64,000 bases of DNA from Pluralibacter gergoviae ATCC 33028 = NBRC 105706 (GTDB taxonomy: Bacteria; Pseudomonadota; Gammaproteobacteria; Enterobacterales; Enterobacteriaceae): positions 62,001 to 126,000 of the forward strand of contig NZ_BCZS01000015.1 of NCBI RefSeq assembly GCF_001598855.1. Direction: 5' to 3'. Below, piece by piece: positions 19,286-28,279 of the stretch. The position numbers and the translations under genes are program-made. How positions within the stretch are numbered: the first letter of the stretch is position 1; every line of letters begins with the position of its first letter. A model generated the notes under the pieces. It searched no databases, was not told where the DNA came from, and saw only the letters and a program-made list of their open reading frames with translations.

Positions 19286-20568
19286 AAAGCAGACTGTCGA
19301 CGATTGCGCTTGCGGTAATAATCAGCGCATGGAGTCAGTACATTCCGGCTGTCACAGTGAATACAAACTCATATCCTCAATGGCCTGATGGTTCATCAGC
19401 TCAAGGTGGCTGTTCTATTGATTTTACGGGTTACAGAAATCTGTCTTTGAAAAAGACGCTGATAGCCGATAATCAACTGCCTGATAATTCAGTCTTGTAT
19501 GATTTAGGTACTATGTTACAGGTATCGCAAACCTGTCAAACCAACACGTATTCAACATCCAGTTTATTTACAACTGGAGGCCCAAGCATTCTGATTTCTC
19601 TTCGCGGATTTACTGGCGAATATTTCTCAACTAATAACCCTGGGGTTTATCTAAAATTATATATAAAAGCTAACATTGGCAATTGCCAATCAGCCCTATC
19701 TACCAGACCACTAACTCGTCTACAAACCATCACTGAAGAGGATGTCAAAAGCGATATTGAATACCCAGCATCTACCCTACACAATAATTTCAACACCCTT
19801 GCAAATTTCGCACCCTATATTTCAACAGGCTCTACTTACGACTATAGCTATAAAGACAGCTGCCATAGAATTGTATATTCTTTACGTGGGGAGCTTATCA
19901 AAATAGGTAATATCTTGCCTTCAGAGGCGCTTTCTCTGGAAAATAAAGGCAGTCTTCATTATGAGTTCCGGCACTCTGACTATGCAGAGTCTGGAGAATC
20001 GCCTTATACTTTGCTCAATTCCGGCGTATTAGATATCGGCTCGCTATTTGGTTCAGGAGGCATTACGCTGGTTGCCCCTGCCTGCCGCTTAAGGGGCGCA
20101 ACTGATTATGCTATCAATTTAGGGCTGTGGAATAGTGGCAATAAGAATGAACACCCAAATAGCTTTCCCACCTATGGTCAGGAGGAGCTTATTGATCTCA
20201 GACTGGAGTGTTCAGGTAAAGTAAACAATGTTAACTTCAGTTTTCAGGATACTGGTAACGCCCCGTTGACAAATAATAACATCAGTGTTTACGATAACCT
20301 CGAAGGAAGTAAAATAGATGGACTTGAAATTGAAATGAGCTACAACGGTAGCCGTATAAATGTAAATAGCCCAAGCGAAAGCCCTGACACTTATAAAACG
20401 AATACAGGATCGCATGGCACAACTAACCCTTCTGATGAGAGTTTTAACAGTCAATCCGTAGCCAGATTTGGTGCGCGTTTTGTTCAACGCAGCACAATCA
20501 CCCGCGATGGAACTAATTACGCAGGCCCGGTAACAGGAAAAGTAAATATGTTTGTAACCTACTATTAA
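19282..20568 (+). CDS. Fimbrial tip adhesin
   Basis: 428 residues, more than twice the pilin length, so a two-domain tip protein. A signal peptide (about 1-24) is followed by a lectin-like N-terminal domain to about 255 with four cysteines (GGCSIDF, SQTCQTN, GNCQSA, DSCHRI), a linker GSLFGSGG, then a C-terminal pilin domain with two cysteines (APACRLRG, RLECSGK) and the terminal strand VNMFVTYY. No receptor can be predicted. Last gene of the operon; right end of the AT-rich segment. Confidence 0.85.
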   Translation: MKSRLSTIALAVIISAWSQYIPAVTVNTNSYPQWPDGSSAQGGCSIDFTGYRNLSLKKTLIADNQLPDNSVLYDLGTMLQVSQTCQTNTYSTSSLFTTGGPSILISLRGFTGEYFSTNNPGVYLKLYIKANIGNCQSALSTRPLTRLQTITEEDVKSDIEYPASTLHNNFNTLANFAPYISTGSTYDYSYKDSCHRIVYSLRGELIKIGNILPSEALSLENKGSLHYEFRHSDYAESGESPYTLLNSGVLDIGSLFGSGGITLVAPACRLRGATDYAINLGLWNSGNKNEHPNSFPTYGQEELIDLRLECSGKVNNVNFSFQDTGNAPLTNNNISVYDNLEGSKIDGLEIEMSYNGSRINVNSPSESPDTYKTNTGSHGTTNPSDESFNSQSVARFGARFVQRSTITRDGTNYAGPVTGKVNMFVTYY

Positions 20569-20587
20569 TATATTTGCAGTAAGAAAA

Positions 20588-20794
20588 GTGGACGGTTCTA
20601 CTGCGGGCCCGGGGAGTGATAAGTCGAAAAGCGGCAAGCTCAGTAAGGCATTTTTGCGGATGAACGGCGTCAGCCAGGGGCGGAATATCGCCACGCGGAG
20701 CGGCCTGCTACACGACGCGCAGTTGTTCCTGCACAACCGCAGGCCGGGGGCCAGGTCTAAAGGCGTGGTCAGCTCCCGCGCGCCGGAGCCGTAG
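20588..20794 (+). pseudogene. basS 3'-end fragment
   Basis: An open frame of 68 codons aligned with the last ~70 residues of BasS: SKSGKLSKAFLRMN against [14 protein letters not shown], and [14 protein letters not shown] identical in both. The G2 box ([10 protein letters not shown]) is lost through a net 12-nt in-frame deletion, and there is no kinase upstream, so it cannot be functional. It is the coding part of the right copy of the duplication flanking the fimbrial operon. Confidence 0.85.
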
Positions 20795-20803
20795 TGCGGA
20801 GTA

Positions 20804-20896
20804 TCAGTAGCTCAGCCCCCTGGCGTGGCGGAAGGCGACAATGATCAAAAAAGCGCCGGCAACGGCCAAATACTGATGAGCGTTTTGCTTATTCAT
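20804..20896 (-). CDS. Second pmrR-like peptide ORF
   Basis: An intact 30-codon ORF aligned over its whole length with pmrR at 14313-14405, about 75% identical in DNA. It keeps Met-Asn-Lys-Gln, QYLAV, IIVAF and the final Tyr, but has FRHARG in place of FFHAWV, putting two Arg into the helix end. The ribosome site is weaker (CGAGAG against AGGAGAG). The PmrA box is fully kept. It may be a diverged functional paralogue or a decaying copy that has kept its frame by chance. Confidence 0.5.
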   Translation of the reverse strand: MNKQNAHQYLAVAGAFLIIVAFRHARGLSY

Positions 20897-20937
20897 GGAA
20901 CTCTCGTGATTCAATCAGCAGAGTTTCACAGGTAAAA

Positions 20938-20954
20938 ATTAACAGAATCTTAAG
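20938..20954 (-). promoter_or_regulatory. PmrA box of the second pmrR-like ORF
   Basis: CTTAAG-ATTCT-GTTAAT on the minus strand, identical to the box at 14447-14463 although the neighbouring coding sequence has diverged by about a quarter. Confidence 0.72.
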
Positions 20955-20973
20955 GCCGGGAGAGCGCGGTGAA

Positions 20974-21053
20974 TGCCCGACGGCGCTGCGCTGCGCGGGC
21001 CTACGGAAGAGATCAATCCAGCTGTAGGTCGGGCAAGCGCAGCGCAGCCCGAC
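20974..21053. repeat. REP/BIME-like palindromic elements
   Basis: Two REP-like palindromes in opposite orientation: GCCCGACGGCGCTGCGC...GCGGGCCTAC (about 20975-21004) and GTAGGTCGGGC...GCCCGAC (21024-21053). The terminal CCTAC/GTAGG and the GC stems are typical of enterobacterial REP units between convergent or operon-end genes. A third related stretch (GCCCGGCCGGATAAGCGGCC) follows before uvrB. Confidence 0.65.
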
Positions 21054-21099
21054 GGAGGGCGGCGCCAGGGCCCGGCCGGATAAGCGGCCACATTGGCGA

Positions 21100-23121
21100 T
21101 TACGATGCGGCAATAAACAGCTGCCGCAGCTGCTGCAGCTGGTCGCGCACCTGCGCCGCCTCCTCGAATTCGAGATCGCGGGCGTGCTGCATCATCTGCG
21201 CTTCGAGCGCGTGGATCTTCTGCTCCAGCGCCTTTGGCGTCAGCCCCAGCTCGGCGGCCTCTGACTGCCCGGTAGACTTCGACCTGCCGCGTCCTTTGGC
21301 CCTGGTCTTCGCCAGCCCCTCGCCCAGCGCGAGGATATCGACCACCTTCTTATTCAGCCCCTGCGGCACGATGCCGTGCTCTTCGTTGTAGGCCTGCTGC
21401 TTCTCGCGGCGGCGCTCGGTTTCGCCGATGGCCTTCGCCATCGACGGGGTGATTTTATCGCCGTAAAGGATAGCCTTGCCGTTGACGTTGCGCGCCGCGC
21501 GGCCGATGGTCTGGATAAGCGATCGCTCGGAGCGCAGGAAGCCCTCTTTGTCGGCATCCAGAATCGCCACCAGCGAGACTTCCGGCATGTCGAGGCCCTC
21601 CCGAAGCAGGTTGATGCCCACCAGCACGTCGAACTCGCCGAGGCGCAGATCGCGGATGATCTCCATGCGCTCGACGGTATCGATATCCGAGTGCAGGTAG
21701 CGCACCCGTTCGCCGTGCTCTTCCAGGTATTCGGTGAGATCTTCCGCCATCCGTTTAGTGAGCGTGGTCACCAGCACGCGCTCGTTAATCTGCGCCCTGG
21801 CGCGGATCTCGGAGAGCAGATCGTCCACCTGGGTCGCCACCGGGCGCACTTCGATAATCGGGTCAAGCAGACCCGTCGGGCGCACCACCTGATCGACGAC
21901 TTCATCGCCGGACTTCTCCAGCTCGTAGTTGCCGGGCGTCGCCGAGACGTAGATGGTCTGCGGCGCCAGCGACTCAAACTCTTCAAACTTCAGCGGCCGG
22001 TTGTCGAGCGCCGACGGCAGGCGGAAGCCGTACTCCACCAGCGTCTCTTTGCGCGCCCGGTCGCCGCGATACATGCCGCCAATCTGCGGAATGGTGACGT
22101 GGGACTCGTCCACCACCAGCAGGCCGTCGGCGGGGAGATAGTCAAACAGGGTCGGCGGCGGCTCGCCGGGCCCGCGCCCGGAGAGATAGCGGGAGTAGTT
22201 TTCGATGCCGGAGCAGTAGCCCAGCTCATTCATCATCTCCAGGTCAAACTGGGTGCGCTGGGTCAGGCGCTGCTCTTCCAGCAGCTTGTTGTTGTCCATC
22301 AGCGTTTTGCGCCGCCCCACCAGCTCCTGTTTGATCTCCTCCATCGCCTGCAGGATACGCTCGCGCGGGGTGACGTAGTGGGTCTTAGGATAAACGGTAA
22401 AGCGCTGGATTGTGGACTCAACGTGGCCGGTCAGCGGATCAAACAGCGACAGCCGCTCCACCTCCTCGTCAAACAGCTCAACGCGCAGGGCGATGTCGTC
22501 GGACTCCGCCGGGAAGATGTCGATCACTTCGCCGCGTACCCGGAAGGTGCCGCGCTGGAAGGCCTGATCGTTGCGGGCGTACTGCAGCTCCGCCAGCCGC
22601 CGCAGGATCGAGCGCTGGTCAATCAGCATGCCGACCGTCAGGTGCAGCATCATCTTGAGATAGAGATCCGGATCGCCGAGACCGTAGATGGCGGACACCG
22701 AGGCGACCACGATAACGTCGCGCCGCTCAAGCAGCGCCTTTGTGGCCGACAGGCGCATCTGCTCGATGTGCTCGTTAACCGAGGCGTCTTTCTCGATAAA
22801 GGTATCCGAACTGGGGACGTAGGCCTCCGGCTGATAGTAGTCGTAGTAAGAGACGAAGTACTCCACCGCGTTTTCGGGGAAGAACTCTTTCATCTCGCCG
22901 TAGAGCTGCGCCGCCAGGGTTTTGTTCGGCGCCAGCACCATCGTCGGCCGCTGCAGGTCGGCAATGACGTTGGCGATAGTGAAGGTTTTCCCGGAACCGG
23001 TCACCCCGAGCAGCGTCTGATGGGCCAGACCATCCTCCAGCCCCTCTTCAAGACGCCGGATGGCATCGGGCTGATCGCCGGAGGGGCGGAAAGCGGAATG
23101 CAGTTTGAACGTTTTACTCAT
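21100..23121 (-). CDS. uvrB: Excinuclease ABC subunit B
   Basis: 673 residues from the ATG at 23121, matching E. coli UvrB exactly in length; the frame runs further upstream but [17 protein letters not shown] is the family N-terminus. Walker A GVTGSGKT near 39-46, the beta-hairpin ([14 protein letters not shown]), DESH-type Walker B (VVDESHVT), helicase motifs V-VI ([21 protein letters not shown]) and the C-terminal UVR domain ([14 protein letters not shown]). It loads onto DNA with UvrA and positions UvrC for incision. SOS-regulated through the LexA site upstream. Confidence 0.98.
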   Translation of the reverse strand: MSKTFKLHSAFRPSGDQPDAIRRLEEGLEDGLAHQTLLGVTGSGKTFTIANVIADLQRPTMVLAPNKTLAAQLYGEMKEFFPENAVEYFVSYYDYYQPEAYVPSSDTFIEKDASVNEHIEQMRLSATKALLERRDVIVVASVSAIYGLGDPDLYLKMMLHLTVGMLIDQRSILRRLAELQYARNDQAFQRGTFRVRGEVIDIFPAESDDIALRVELFDEEVERLSLFDPLTGHVESTIQRFTVYPKTHYVTPRERILQAMEEIKQELVGRRKTLMDNNKLLEEQRLTQRTQFDLEMMNELGYCSGIENYSRYLSGRGPGEPPPTLFDYLPADGLLVVDESHVTIPQIGGMYRGDRARKETLVEYGFRLPSALDNRPLKFEEFESLAPQTIYVSATPGNYELEKSGDEVVDQVVRPTGLLDPIIEVRPVATQVDDLLSEIRARAQINERVLVTTLTKRMAEDLTEYLEEHGERVRYLHSDIDTVERMEIIRDLRLGEFDVLVGINLLREGLDMPEVSLVAILDADKEGFLRSERSLIQTIGRAARNVNGKAILYGDKITPSMAKAIGETERRREKQQAYNEEHGIVPQGLNKKVVDILALGEGLAKTRAKGRGRSKSTGQSEAAELGLTPKALEQKIHALEAQMMQHARDLEFEEAAQVRDQLQQLRQLFIAAS

Positions 23122-23195
23122 TGATGGTGATCCGGTCGGTGGGAAATGGCAGAGGATCAATTCTACTCGCCACAGCGGAATTTTCCAGCCATAAA

Positions 23196-23215
23196 TACTG
23201 GATAAAAGAACAGTA
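23196..23215 (-). promoter_or_regulatory. LexA (SOS) box of uvrB
   Basis: TACTGGATAAAAGAACAGTA fits the CTG-N10-CAG LexA consensus with TACTGT/ACAGTA-type flanks. It lies 75-95 bp before the uvrB ATG, as in E. coli. Confidence 0.92.
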
Positions 23216-23514
23216 CCATGTTAGCGCGTTTGTGCTACCGCTTCGCTGACCGCAGCTTATCGGCGCAAGGGTGCCGCTGGCAGGCGAAAAACGCTGCCGG
23301 TTGTGGTTATCCCCAAAACTTTTCCTTTTTTAACATTGTCAAGAGACGTAATGAAAGTTTCGTGACCGTGGATGACACTTATCTTACAGCCATTGATTTT
23401 ATCCAACGCATTGATAAATTTTAATAAAAATAAAAAGCCGCGTTTCGCACCAATTCAGGCGCAGGCCGCGTCTTCTCTCGCCTGTGACAGGTTTTCTAAC
23501 TCTAATACACAAGG

Positions 23515-23537
23515 TTATCCACAGGAATAGTGGATAA
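23515..23537. promoter_or_regulatory. Paired DnaA-box-like sites
   Basis: TTATCCACA (23515-23523, a perfect DnaA box) faces GTGGATAA (23530-23537) to form an 8-bp inverted repeat. A one-mismatch box TTATCCCCA lies at 23307-23315. DnaA binding upstream of uvrB has been described in E. coli, so conservation is plausible. Confidence 0.55.
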
Positions 23538-23713
23538 CTGTCTGTAGCCCATATCCCCTGCCCGTTAGTGAAAATCGTGGGGGTATTGAAATTGGCGACG
23601 TAAAAAATTTTTATCGCTGTTTTTTGATTTTTATCAGCTAACGACGTGCGGCAATTTGGCGTGATTTCATTCACGTTTTAGTTACAAATTTGCACCACCA
23701 GCAGACGTCCCCG

Positions 23714-23728
23714 GCACTGCCGAAGTGC
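23714..23728. promoter_or_regulatory. NtrC-like binding site
   Basis: GCACTGCCGAAGTGC is a dyad GCAC-N7-GTGC, the core spacing of NtrC (NRI) sites. It lies about 96 bp upstream of the sigma54-like -24 element, a usual enhancer distance. Single TGCACC half-sites occur near 23690 and 23765. Confidence 0.5.
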
Positions 23729-23823
23729 AATCCTGCCCCAGTCGCGGCCTGCGGCCGGCGATCCTGCACCGTAAATGACAGGGAATCCGCGAAAAACCGC
23801 TTTTTGGCGATATATCTCCCACA

Positions 23824-23839
23824 TGGCAAGAGATTTGCA
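23824..23839 (+). promoter_or_regulatory. Sigma54-like promoter before the orphan ATPase
   Basis: TGGCAAGAGATTTGCA has TGGC and TTGC separated by 7 nt, the -24/-12 spacing of RpoN promoters (consensus TGGCAC-N5-TTGCA). The predicted start of transcription is near 23850 and the gene begins at 23881. Confidence 0.6.
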
Positions 23840-23880
23840 GAATCTTATCGCCGCTGACGGCCTGTCCGGAGGAGATGACG

Positions 23881-24603
23881 ATGTTAAGTTTGCACGCAGT
23901 AAACCACTACTATGGAAGTCAGCATATTCTGTGGAACGTAAACCTTGAGCTACAGCCCGGGGCCTGCACCAGCGTGATGGGGCTCCCCGGCATGGGGAAA
24001 ACCACGCTGGTCAACTGCATTACCGGCTACCAGGCCATTGAGAGCGGCAGCATCTGCTGGCAGCTGCCGGGCGGCGCGGCGCAAAGTCTGCTGGACCTCA
24101 CGCCCCCGCTGCGGGCGGCGATGGGCATCGGCTACGTGCCGCAGGACAAGCGGATTTTTTCCCAGATGACGGTGGAGGAGAATCTGCAGATAGCCATGCT
24201 GGCGGGAAGCCCCGTGCAGTACGCCGTCAGCAGCGATATCTATGACCTGCTGCCGGCGCTGTACGCCGTGCGCCAGGTGAAGGGGGCCGCGCTATCTGAA
24301 GAGGAGCAGTATCAGCTGGCGCTGGCCAGGGCGCTGGTGACCGGTCCGAAGCTGCTGATCCTCGACGAACCGACGCGCGGCATGGAGCAGAGCGTGATGC
24401 ACAGGCTGGGGGAGTTTATTCTGCGCCTGAAGAGCGACCTGGGGCTGACGGTGCTGCTGGCCGAGCAGCACCTGTCGTTTATCCGCAGCGTGGCGGACCG
24501 CTTCTGCCTGCTGCACCGGGGCCGCAGCGTCGCGCAGGGCTGCATCAGCCAGCTCAATCACAGCATGCTGGAGGATTTTATGCCGCAGGCGCCAGCGCGC
24601 TGA
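23881..24603 (+). CDS. Orphan UrtE/LivF-like ABC ATPase
   Basis: 240 residues from ATG 23881 (GGAGGAG ends 6 nt upstream); ATG 23875 is possible but abuts that site. Walker A GLPGMGKT at 34-41, Q-loop YVPQDKRIFSQMTVEENL typical of UrtE/LivF (branched-chain amide/amino acid transporters), Walker B LLILDEPTRGM and H-loop LLAEQH. The signature is LSEEEQYQLALARAL instead of LSGGQ, so the ATP-contacting glycines are replaced. No permease or binding protein is nearby. The 3' end overlaps the convergent bioD by 26 bp. Possibly a regulatory or relic subunit of a urea/amide system. Confidence 0.75.
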   Translation: MLSLHAVNHYYGSQHILWNVNLELQPGACTSVMGLPGMGKTTLVNCITGYQAIESGSICWQLPGGAAQSLLDLTPPLRAAMGIGYVPQDKRIFSQMTVEENLQIAMLAGSPVQYAVSSDIYDLLPALYAVRQVKGAALSEEEQYQLALARALVTGPKLLILDEPTRGMEQSVMHRLGEFILRLKSDLGLTVLLAEQHLSFIRSVADRFCLLHRGRSVAQGCISQLNHSMLEDFMPQAPAR

Positions 24604-25267
24604 GGTCGAGCCAGCGGCCGGTTTCTGCCGCCTCCGGCGCCTGCGTCAGCCAGGGGATCTCCCCGAGGCAAGGGGCGGGCAGCATCTGGCCGAGCGTCGC
24701 CAGATACTCCGCGTGCCGCCTGCCCGGAGGCACCACGTCGTTGGCGATCCACCCCGCCAGCGGCAGCCCGGCCTGGCGCACCGCCTGCGCGGTGAGTACC
24801 GCGTGATTGATGCAGCCCAGCTTGACGCCCACCACCAGAATCACCGGCAGCCGCTCCGCCTGCACCCAGTCGGCGAACGTCAGGCCCTCTGACAGCGGCG
24901 TAAACCAGCCTCCGGCCCCCTCGGTCAGCACCCAGTCCGCCTGCTGCGTCAGGGCGCGCAGGCCCTCGGACATCACCCGTCCCTCAATCGGCCTGCCCTC
25001 TTCCGCGCTGACGATGTGCGGCGACGTCGGTTCGGCGAAGGTGTAGGGATTAACGGCCTCGTAGGGCAGCGCCACGCTGGCGGTGCGCTGCAGGGCGAGG
25101 GCATCGCCGTTGCGCAGGCCGTCAGCGGTCATTTCACTGCCGGAGGCCACCGGCTTGTAGCCTGCCGTGCGCAGGCCGAGGCGATTTGCCGCCTGCAGCA
25201 GCGCGCAGCTGGCGACGGTTTTACCGACTTCGGTGTCGGTGCCGGTGACAAAATAGCGTTCAGTCAC
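24578..25267 (-). CDS. bioD: Dethiobiotin synthetase
   Basis: 229 residues (E. coli 225). Modified P-loop GTDTEVGKT near 7-15, the substrate segment KPVASGSE, and [12 protein letters not shown] near 115. It closes the ureido ring of dethiobiotin from DAPA, CO2 and ATP. Translation starts at GTG 25267 inside the bioC 3' end (8-nt overlap). Last gene of bioBFCD. Confidence 0.97.
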   Translation of the reverse strand: MTERYFVTGTDTEVGKTVASCALLQAANRLGLRTAGYKPVASGSEMTADGLRNGDALALQRTASVALPYEAVNPYTFAEPTSPHIVSAEEGRPIEGRVMSEGLRALTQQADWVLTEGAGGWFTPLSEGLTFADWVQAERLPVILVVGVKLGCINHAVLTAQAVRQAGLPLAGWIANDVVPPGRRHAEYLATLGQMLPAPCLGEIPWLTQAPEAAETGRWLDLSALAPAA

Positions 25268-26015
25268 GATAAATGACTCCTGTAAAAATGTGGTACGTCA
25301 GCGCACAGCGCCCCGCCTGCTTCGGCCACGCCAGCTGCAGCTCGCGCAGCCTGCCCCGGGTCAGGGTGCGGGCGGGACGTCCGTCGATCAGATGGGTGGC
25401 GCCAATGCCCTTCAGCGAGCGCATGGCGCTCAGGGCGTCATCAAAGGTCACGGTGAACCGGTGCAGCTGTCCGCGGGCCCGCAGGCCCGCCAGCGCCCGG
25501 TTAATCTCCCGCTGGGGGAGAAAGCGGTTGCCGTGGCGATCGCCGTCTACCGCCCGCCACGCCTGATGCAGCTCCGGCAGCGAATCCGCCTCCAGGGTGC
25601 TGAAGGCGACAATCCCGCCCGGGCGCACCACCCGGCACAGCTCGCCGAGGGCGTCCGGCAGCGAGGCGCACCACTGCACCGCCAGGTTGCTCCAGGCGAG
25701 ATCGAACTGCGCCTCCGCCAGAGGCAGCGCCTCAATATCGCCTTCGACGTAGCGGTCGGCCGCGCCGAGTTCGCGGGCGCGGTCCAGCATCTGCGCGGAG
25801 AGATCGAGCGCCGTTACCCGGCTTCCCGCCCCGCGCCAGAAGCGGCTCATGCTGCCCGGACCGCAGCCCGCGTCCAGCACCTCGCCAAAACGCCGCGCCG
25901 GCAGGGCGGCCAGCAGCGCCGAGGCGCTCCTGCGCTGCAGGGCATCGTGCTGATGGTACGCCGCGGCGGCCCGGCCAAAAGCCGCCGCCACCGCCGCTTT
26001 ATTCACCGGCGGCAT
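25260..26015 (-). CDS. bioC: Malonyl-ACP O-methyltransferase
   Basis: 251 residues, SAM-dependent methyltransferase. Motif I is [15 protein letters not shown], followed by [15 protein letters not shown] and [12 protein letters not shown], as in E. coli BioC. It methylates malonyl-ACP to start pimelate synthesis by the fatty-acid machinery. Overlaps bioF by 17 nt and bioD by 8 nt. Confidence 0.97.
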   Translation of the reverse strand: MPPVNKAAVAAAFGRAAAAYHQHDALQRRSASALLAALPARRFGEVLDAGCGPGSMSRFWRGAGSRVTALDLSAQMLDRARELGAADRYVEGDIEALPLAEAQFDLAWSNLAVQWCASLPDALGELCRVVRPGGIVAFSTLEADSLPELHQAWRAVDGDRHGNRFLPQREINRALAGLRARGQLHRFTVTFDDALSAMRSLKGIGATHLIDGRPARTLTRGRLRELQLAWPKQAGRCALTYHIFTGVIYRD

Positions 26016-27156
26016 GCAGCACCTCCAGCAGCCTGTCGATATCCTGCGCCTCGTGGGCGGCGGTCAAGGTGATGCGCAGCCGCGCGGTGCCGGCAGGCAC
26101 CGTCGGCGGGCGGATCGCCGTCAGCCAGCAGCCCCGGGCCCGCAGCTGCTCCGCGAGCGCCAGCGCCCGGCCGTTGTCGCCGACGATCAGCGGCTGGATG
26201 GCGCTCTCAGATCCGGTCAGTTTCAGGCCAAGCTGGCTCGCCCCGTCGCGAAAGCGCGCAATATGCTGGCGCAGCGCGCGGCGGCGCGCCTCGCCCTCGT
26301 CGCCGCAGATAAGCGTCAGGGCGCGGCTGAGGGCCACCGCCTGGGCGGGCGGCATGCTGGTGCTGTAGATCAGATGGCGGGCGTACTGCAGCAGGTAGTC
26401 GGCGAGCGCGTCGCTGCACAGCACCGCCGCGCCGCTGACGCCGAACGCCTTGCCAAAGGTCACCACCAGCAGATCGGGCTTAATCCCCTGCTGCCAGCAG
26501 CTTCCCCGCCCCTCCTCACCGCTGACGCCAATGCCGTGGGCATCATCAACCAGCAGATACGCGCCCGCGCCGCGGGCCGCGTCGGCAATCGCCGCCAGCG
26601 GCGCGCCGTCGCCGTCCATGCTGAAGACGCCTTCGGTGACCGCCAGCTGCTGGCCGGAGACGGGCCGGGCCAGCAGCTGCGTCAGGTGCGCGGTATCGTT
26701 GTGGACGAAGCGCCGGAGCTGCGCCGGGCTGTGGCTGGCGGCCTCCAGCAGCGAGGCGTGGCTGAGGCGGTCGGCGACGATGCGGTCGGAGTCGGTCATC
26801 AGGGCGGCAATCACCGCCTGATTGGCGGCAAAGCCGGAGATGAACAGCAGCGCCCGCGGGTAGCCCAGCCAGTCGGCGAGCTGCTGCTCGAACTGCTCGT
26901 GAGCCTCGCTGTAGCCGGTGACGTGCCCGGAGCCGCCGCTGCCGACGCCGTAGCGCGCCGCCCCCTCCTGCCAGGCGGCAATCAGCTGCGGGTGCTGGCT
27001 GAGGCCGAGGTAGTCATTGCTGGAGAAGTTGAGCCAGCGCCGTTCGCCCTGCGCCAGCCAGCGCCCCACGCCCTGGCTCAGCGGCCGCCGGCGGCGAAAG
27101 GTATCGCTGGCCAGGCGCTGCGCCAGGGCCGCCTCGATACGCGCCTGCCAGCTCAT
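25999..27156 (-). CDS. bioF: 8-amino-7-oxononanoate synthase
   Basis: 385 residues, alpha-oxoamine synthase family of PLP enzymes. Visible are [27 protein letters not shown], the cofactor Asp-x-x-His ([15 protein letters not shown]) and the Schiff-base Lys in [12 protein letters not shown]. It condenses pimeloyl-ACP with alanine. The ATG overlaps the bioB stop by 4 nt (ATGA). Confidence 0.97.
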   Translation of the reverse strand: MSWQARIEAALAQRLASDTFRRRRPLSQGVGRWLAQGERRWLNFSSNDYLGLSQHPQLIAAWQEGAARYGVGSGGSGHVTGYSEAHEQFEQQLADWLGYPRALLFISGFAANQAVIAALMTDSDRIVADRLSHASLLEAASHSPAQLRRFVHNDTAHLTQLLARPVSGQQLAVTEGVFSMDGDGAPLAAIADAARGAGAYLLVDDAHGIGVSGEEGRGSCWQQGIKPDLLVVTFGKAFGVSGAAVLCSDALADYLLQYARHLIYSTSMPPAQAVALSRALTLICGDEGEARRRALRQHIARFRDGASQLGLKLTGSESAIQPLIVGDNGRALALAEQLRARGCWLTAIRPPTVPAGTARLRITLTAAHEAQDIDRLLEVLHAAGE

Positions 27157-28193
27157 ATCACCGCCGCGTTGTAGTAGGCGTCAGTATCGGGAGTCTGCAG
27201 CGCCTGCTCCAGCCGCTGCTGCTGCTCGATATCGCCGCTCAGCACCTCGGTTTGCTGCGGGTTCAGACCCAGCTTGCGGAACAGCAGCAGGTCTTTATCC
27301 TCCTCCGGGTTCGGCGTGGTCAGCAGCTTGCAGCCGTAGAAAATCGAGTTGGCCCCGGCCATAAAGCACATCGCCTGGGTCTGCTCGTTCATCTTCTCGC
27401 GGCCGGCGGAGAGGCGCACGTGGGAGGACGGCATCATGATGCGCGCCACGGCGATGGTGCGGATAAAGTCGAACGGATCGACGTCCTCATTGTTCTCCAT
27501 CGGCGTGCCCTTGACCTTCACCAGCATGTTGATGGGCACGCTCTCCGGCGGCGTCGGCAGGTTCGCCAGCTGCAGCAGCAGTCCGGCGCGGTCCTTGACG
27601 GTCTCCCCCAGACCGACAATGCCGCCCGAGCAGACTTTGATCCCGGCGTCGCGCACTTTATCGAGGGTGTCGAGACGCTCCTGATAGGTGCGGGTAGTAA
27701 TGATGTTGCCGTAGAACTCCGGGGAGGTATCGAGGTTGTGGTTGTAGTAGTCCAGCCCCGCCGCGCCGAGGCGCTTCGCCTGGGATTCAGACAGCGTGCC
27801 GAGGGTCATGCAGGCCTCGAGGCCCATCGCCTTGACGCCCTGCACCATCTGCTCCAGGTAGGGCATATCGCGCTCGTGGGGATTTTTCCAGGCCGCGCCC
27901 ATGCAGAAGCGGGTTGACCCGGCGTTCTTCGCCTTGCGGGCGGAGTCGAGCACCTGCTCCACCTCCATCAGCCGCTCCGCTTCCAGCCCGGTTTTATAGC
28001 GGGCGCTCTGGGGGCAGTATTTACAGTCTTCCGGACAGGCGCCGGTTTTTATCGACAGCAGGGTGCTGACCTGCACCTGGCGCGGGTCGAAATGCTGGCG
28101 GTGAACCTGCTGCGCCTCAAACAGCAGTTCCAGCAGCGGCTTATTAAAGAGTTCAGTAACCTGCGACATTGTCCAGCGGGCGCGGTGAGCCAT
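27153..28193 (-). CDS. bioB: Biotin synthase
   Basis: 346 residues from ATG 28193 ([12 protein letters not shown]), equal to E. coli BioB; an ATG 12 nt upstream is in frame but less likely. Radical-SAM CPEDCKYC (Cys53, 57, 60) binds the 4Fe-4S cluster. The 2Fe-2S ligands occur as FCMGAAW (Cys97), ACMTLG (Cys128), [10 protein letters not shown] (Cys188) and the Arg in VRLSAGRE. It inserts sulfur into dethiobiotin. First gene of bioBFCD, divergent from bioA. Confidence 0.98.
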   Translation of the reverse strand: MAHRARWTMSQVTELFNKPLLELLFEAQQVHRQHFDPRQVQVSTLLSIKTGACPEDCKYCPQSARYKTGLEAERLMEVEQVLDSARKAKNAGSTRFCMGAAWKNPHERDMPYLEQMVQGVKAMGLEACMTLGTLSESQAKRLGAAGLDYYNHNLDTSPEFYGNIITTRTYQERLDTLDKVRDAGIKVCSGGIVGLGETVKDRAGLLLQLANLPTPPESVPINMLVKVKGTPMENNEDVDPFDFIRTIAVARIMMPSSHVRLSAGREKMNEQTQAMCFMAGANSIFYGCKLLTTPNPEEDKDLLLFRKLGLNPQQTEVLSGDIEQQQRLEQALQTPDTDAYYNAAVI

Positions 28194-28240
28194 CGGCATC
28201 TCCAAAGGGGTTCAGTTGTTTCTCGGGTTCGTGTAGGATC

Positions 28241-28270
28241 GTAAACCTAAATCTTTTCAAATTGGTTTAC
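28241..28270. promoter_or_regulatory. BirA operator between bioB and bioA
   Basis: GTAAACC-N16-GGTTTAC, the inverted repeat bound by the biotinyl-AMP form of BirA (E. coli operator TTGTAAACC...GGTTTACAA). It covers the face-to-face promoters of bioB and bioA and represses both. Confidence 0.93.
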
Positions 28271-28279
28271 AAGTCGATT

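Larger units (their letters stand above)
20588..21000. repeat. Right copy of the basS-3'/pmrR/PmrA-box duplication
   Basis: Direct repeat of 14091-14500, in the same order: basS 3' end, convergent pmrR-like ORF, PmrA box, REP-like element. This copy continues into an intact REP (GCCCGACGGCGC to GCGGGCCTAC), whereas the left copy is cut within it, which suggests the fimbrial segment entered at or near this element. Confidence 0.8.
23122..23880. other. uvrB / orphan ATPase intergenic region
   Basis: About 750 bp without a convincing gene between divergent starts. The uvrB side has the LexA box and DnaA-box-like sequences, known features of the E. coli uvrB promoter region. The ATPase side has an NtrC-like dyad and a sigma54-like promoter. 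A 91-codon minus-strand frame at 23399-23674 lacks a ribosome site and recognisable features. Confidence 0.7.

Noticed and set aside
20974-21053. REP-like palindromes considered as an attachment site
   Set aside because: No tRNA, integrase or matching att core at the other end; REP/BIME explains the structure better.
21376-23124. 582-codon plus-strand open frame
   Set aside because: Antisense of uvrB, which is certain by sequence.
23399-23674. 91-codon minus-strand frame upstream of uvrB
   Set aside because: No ribosome site, overlaps the DnaA-box region, no recognisable feature.
26014-27174. 386-codon open frame on the plus strand
   Set aside because: Exact antisense of bioF; GC-rich codon structure leaves the opposite frame open. 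Low-complexity Arg/Gly/Gln composition and no family features.
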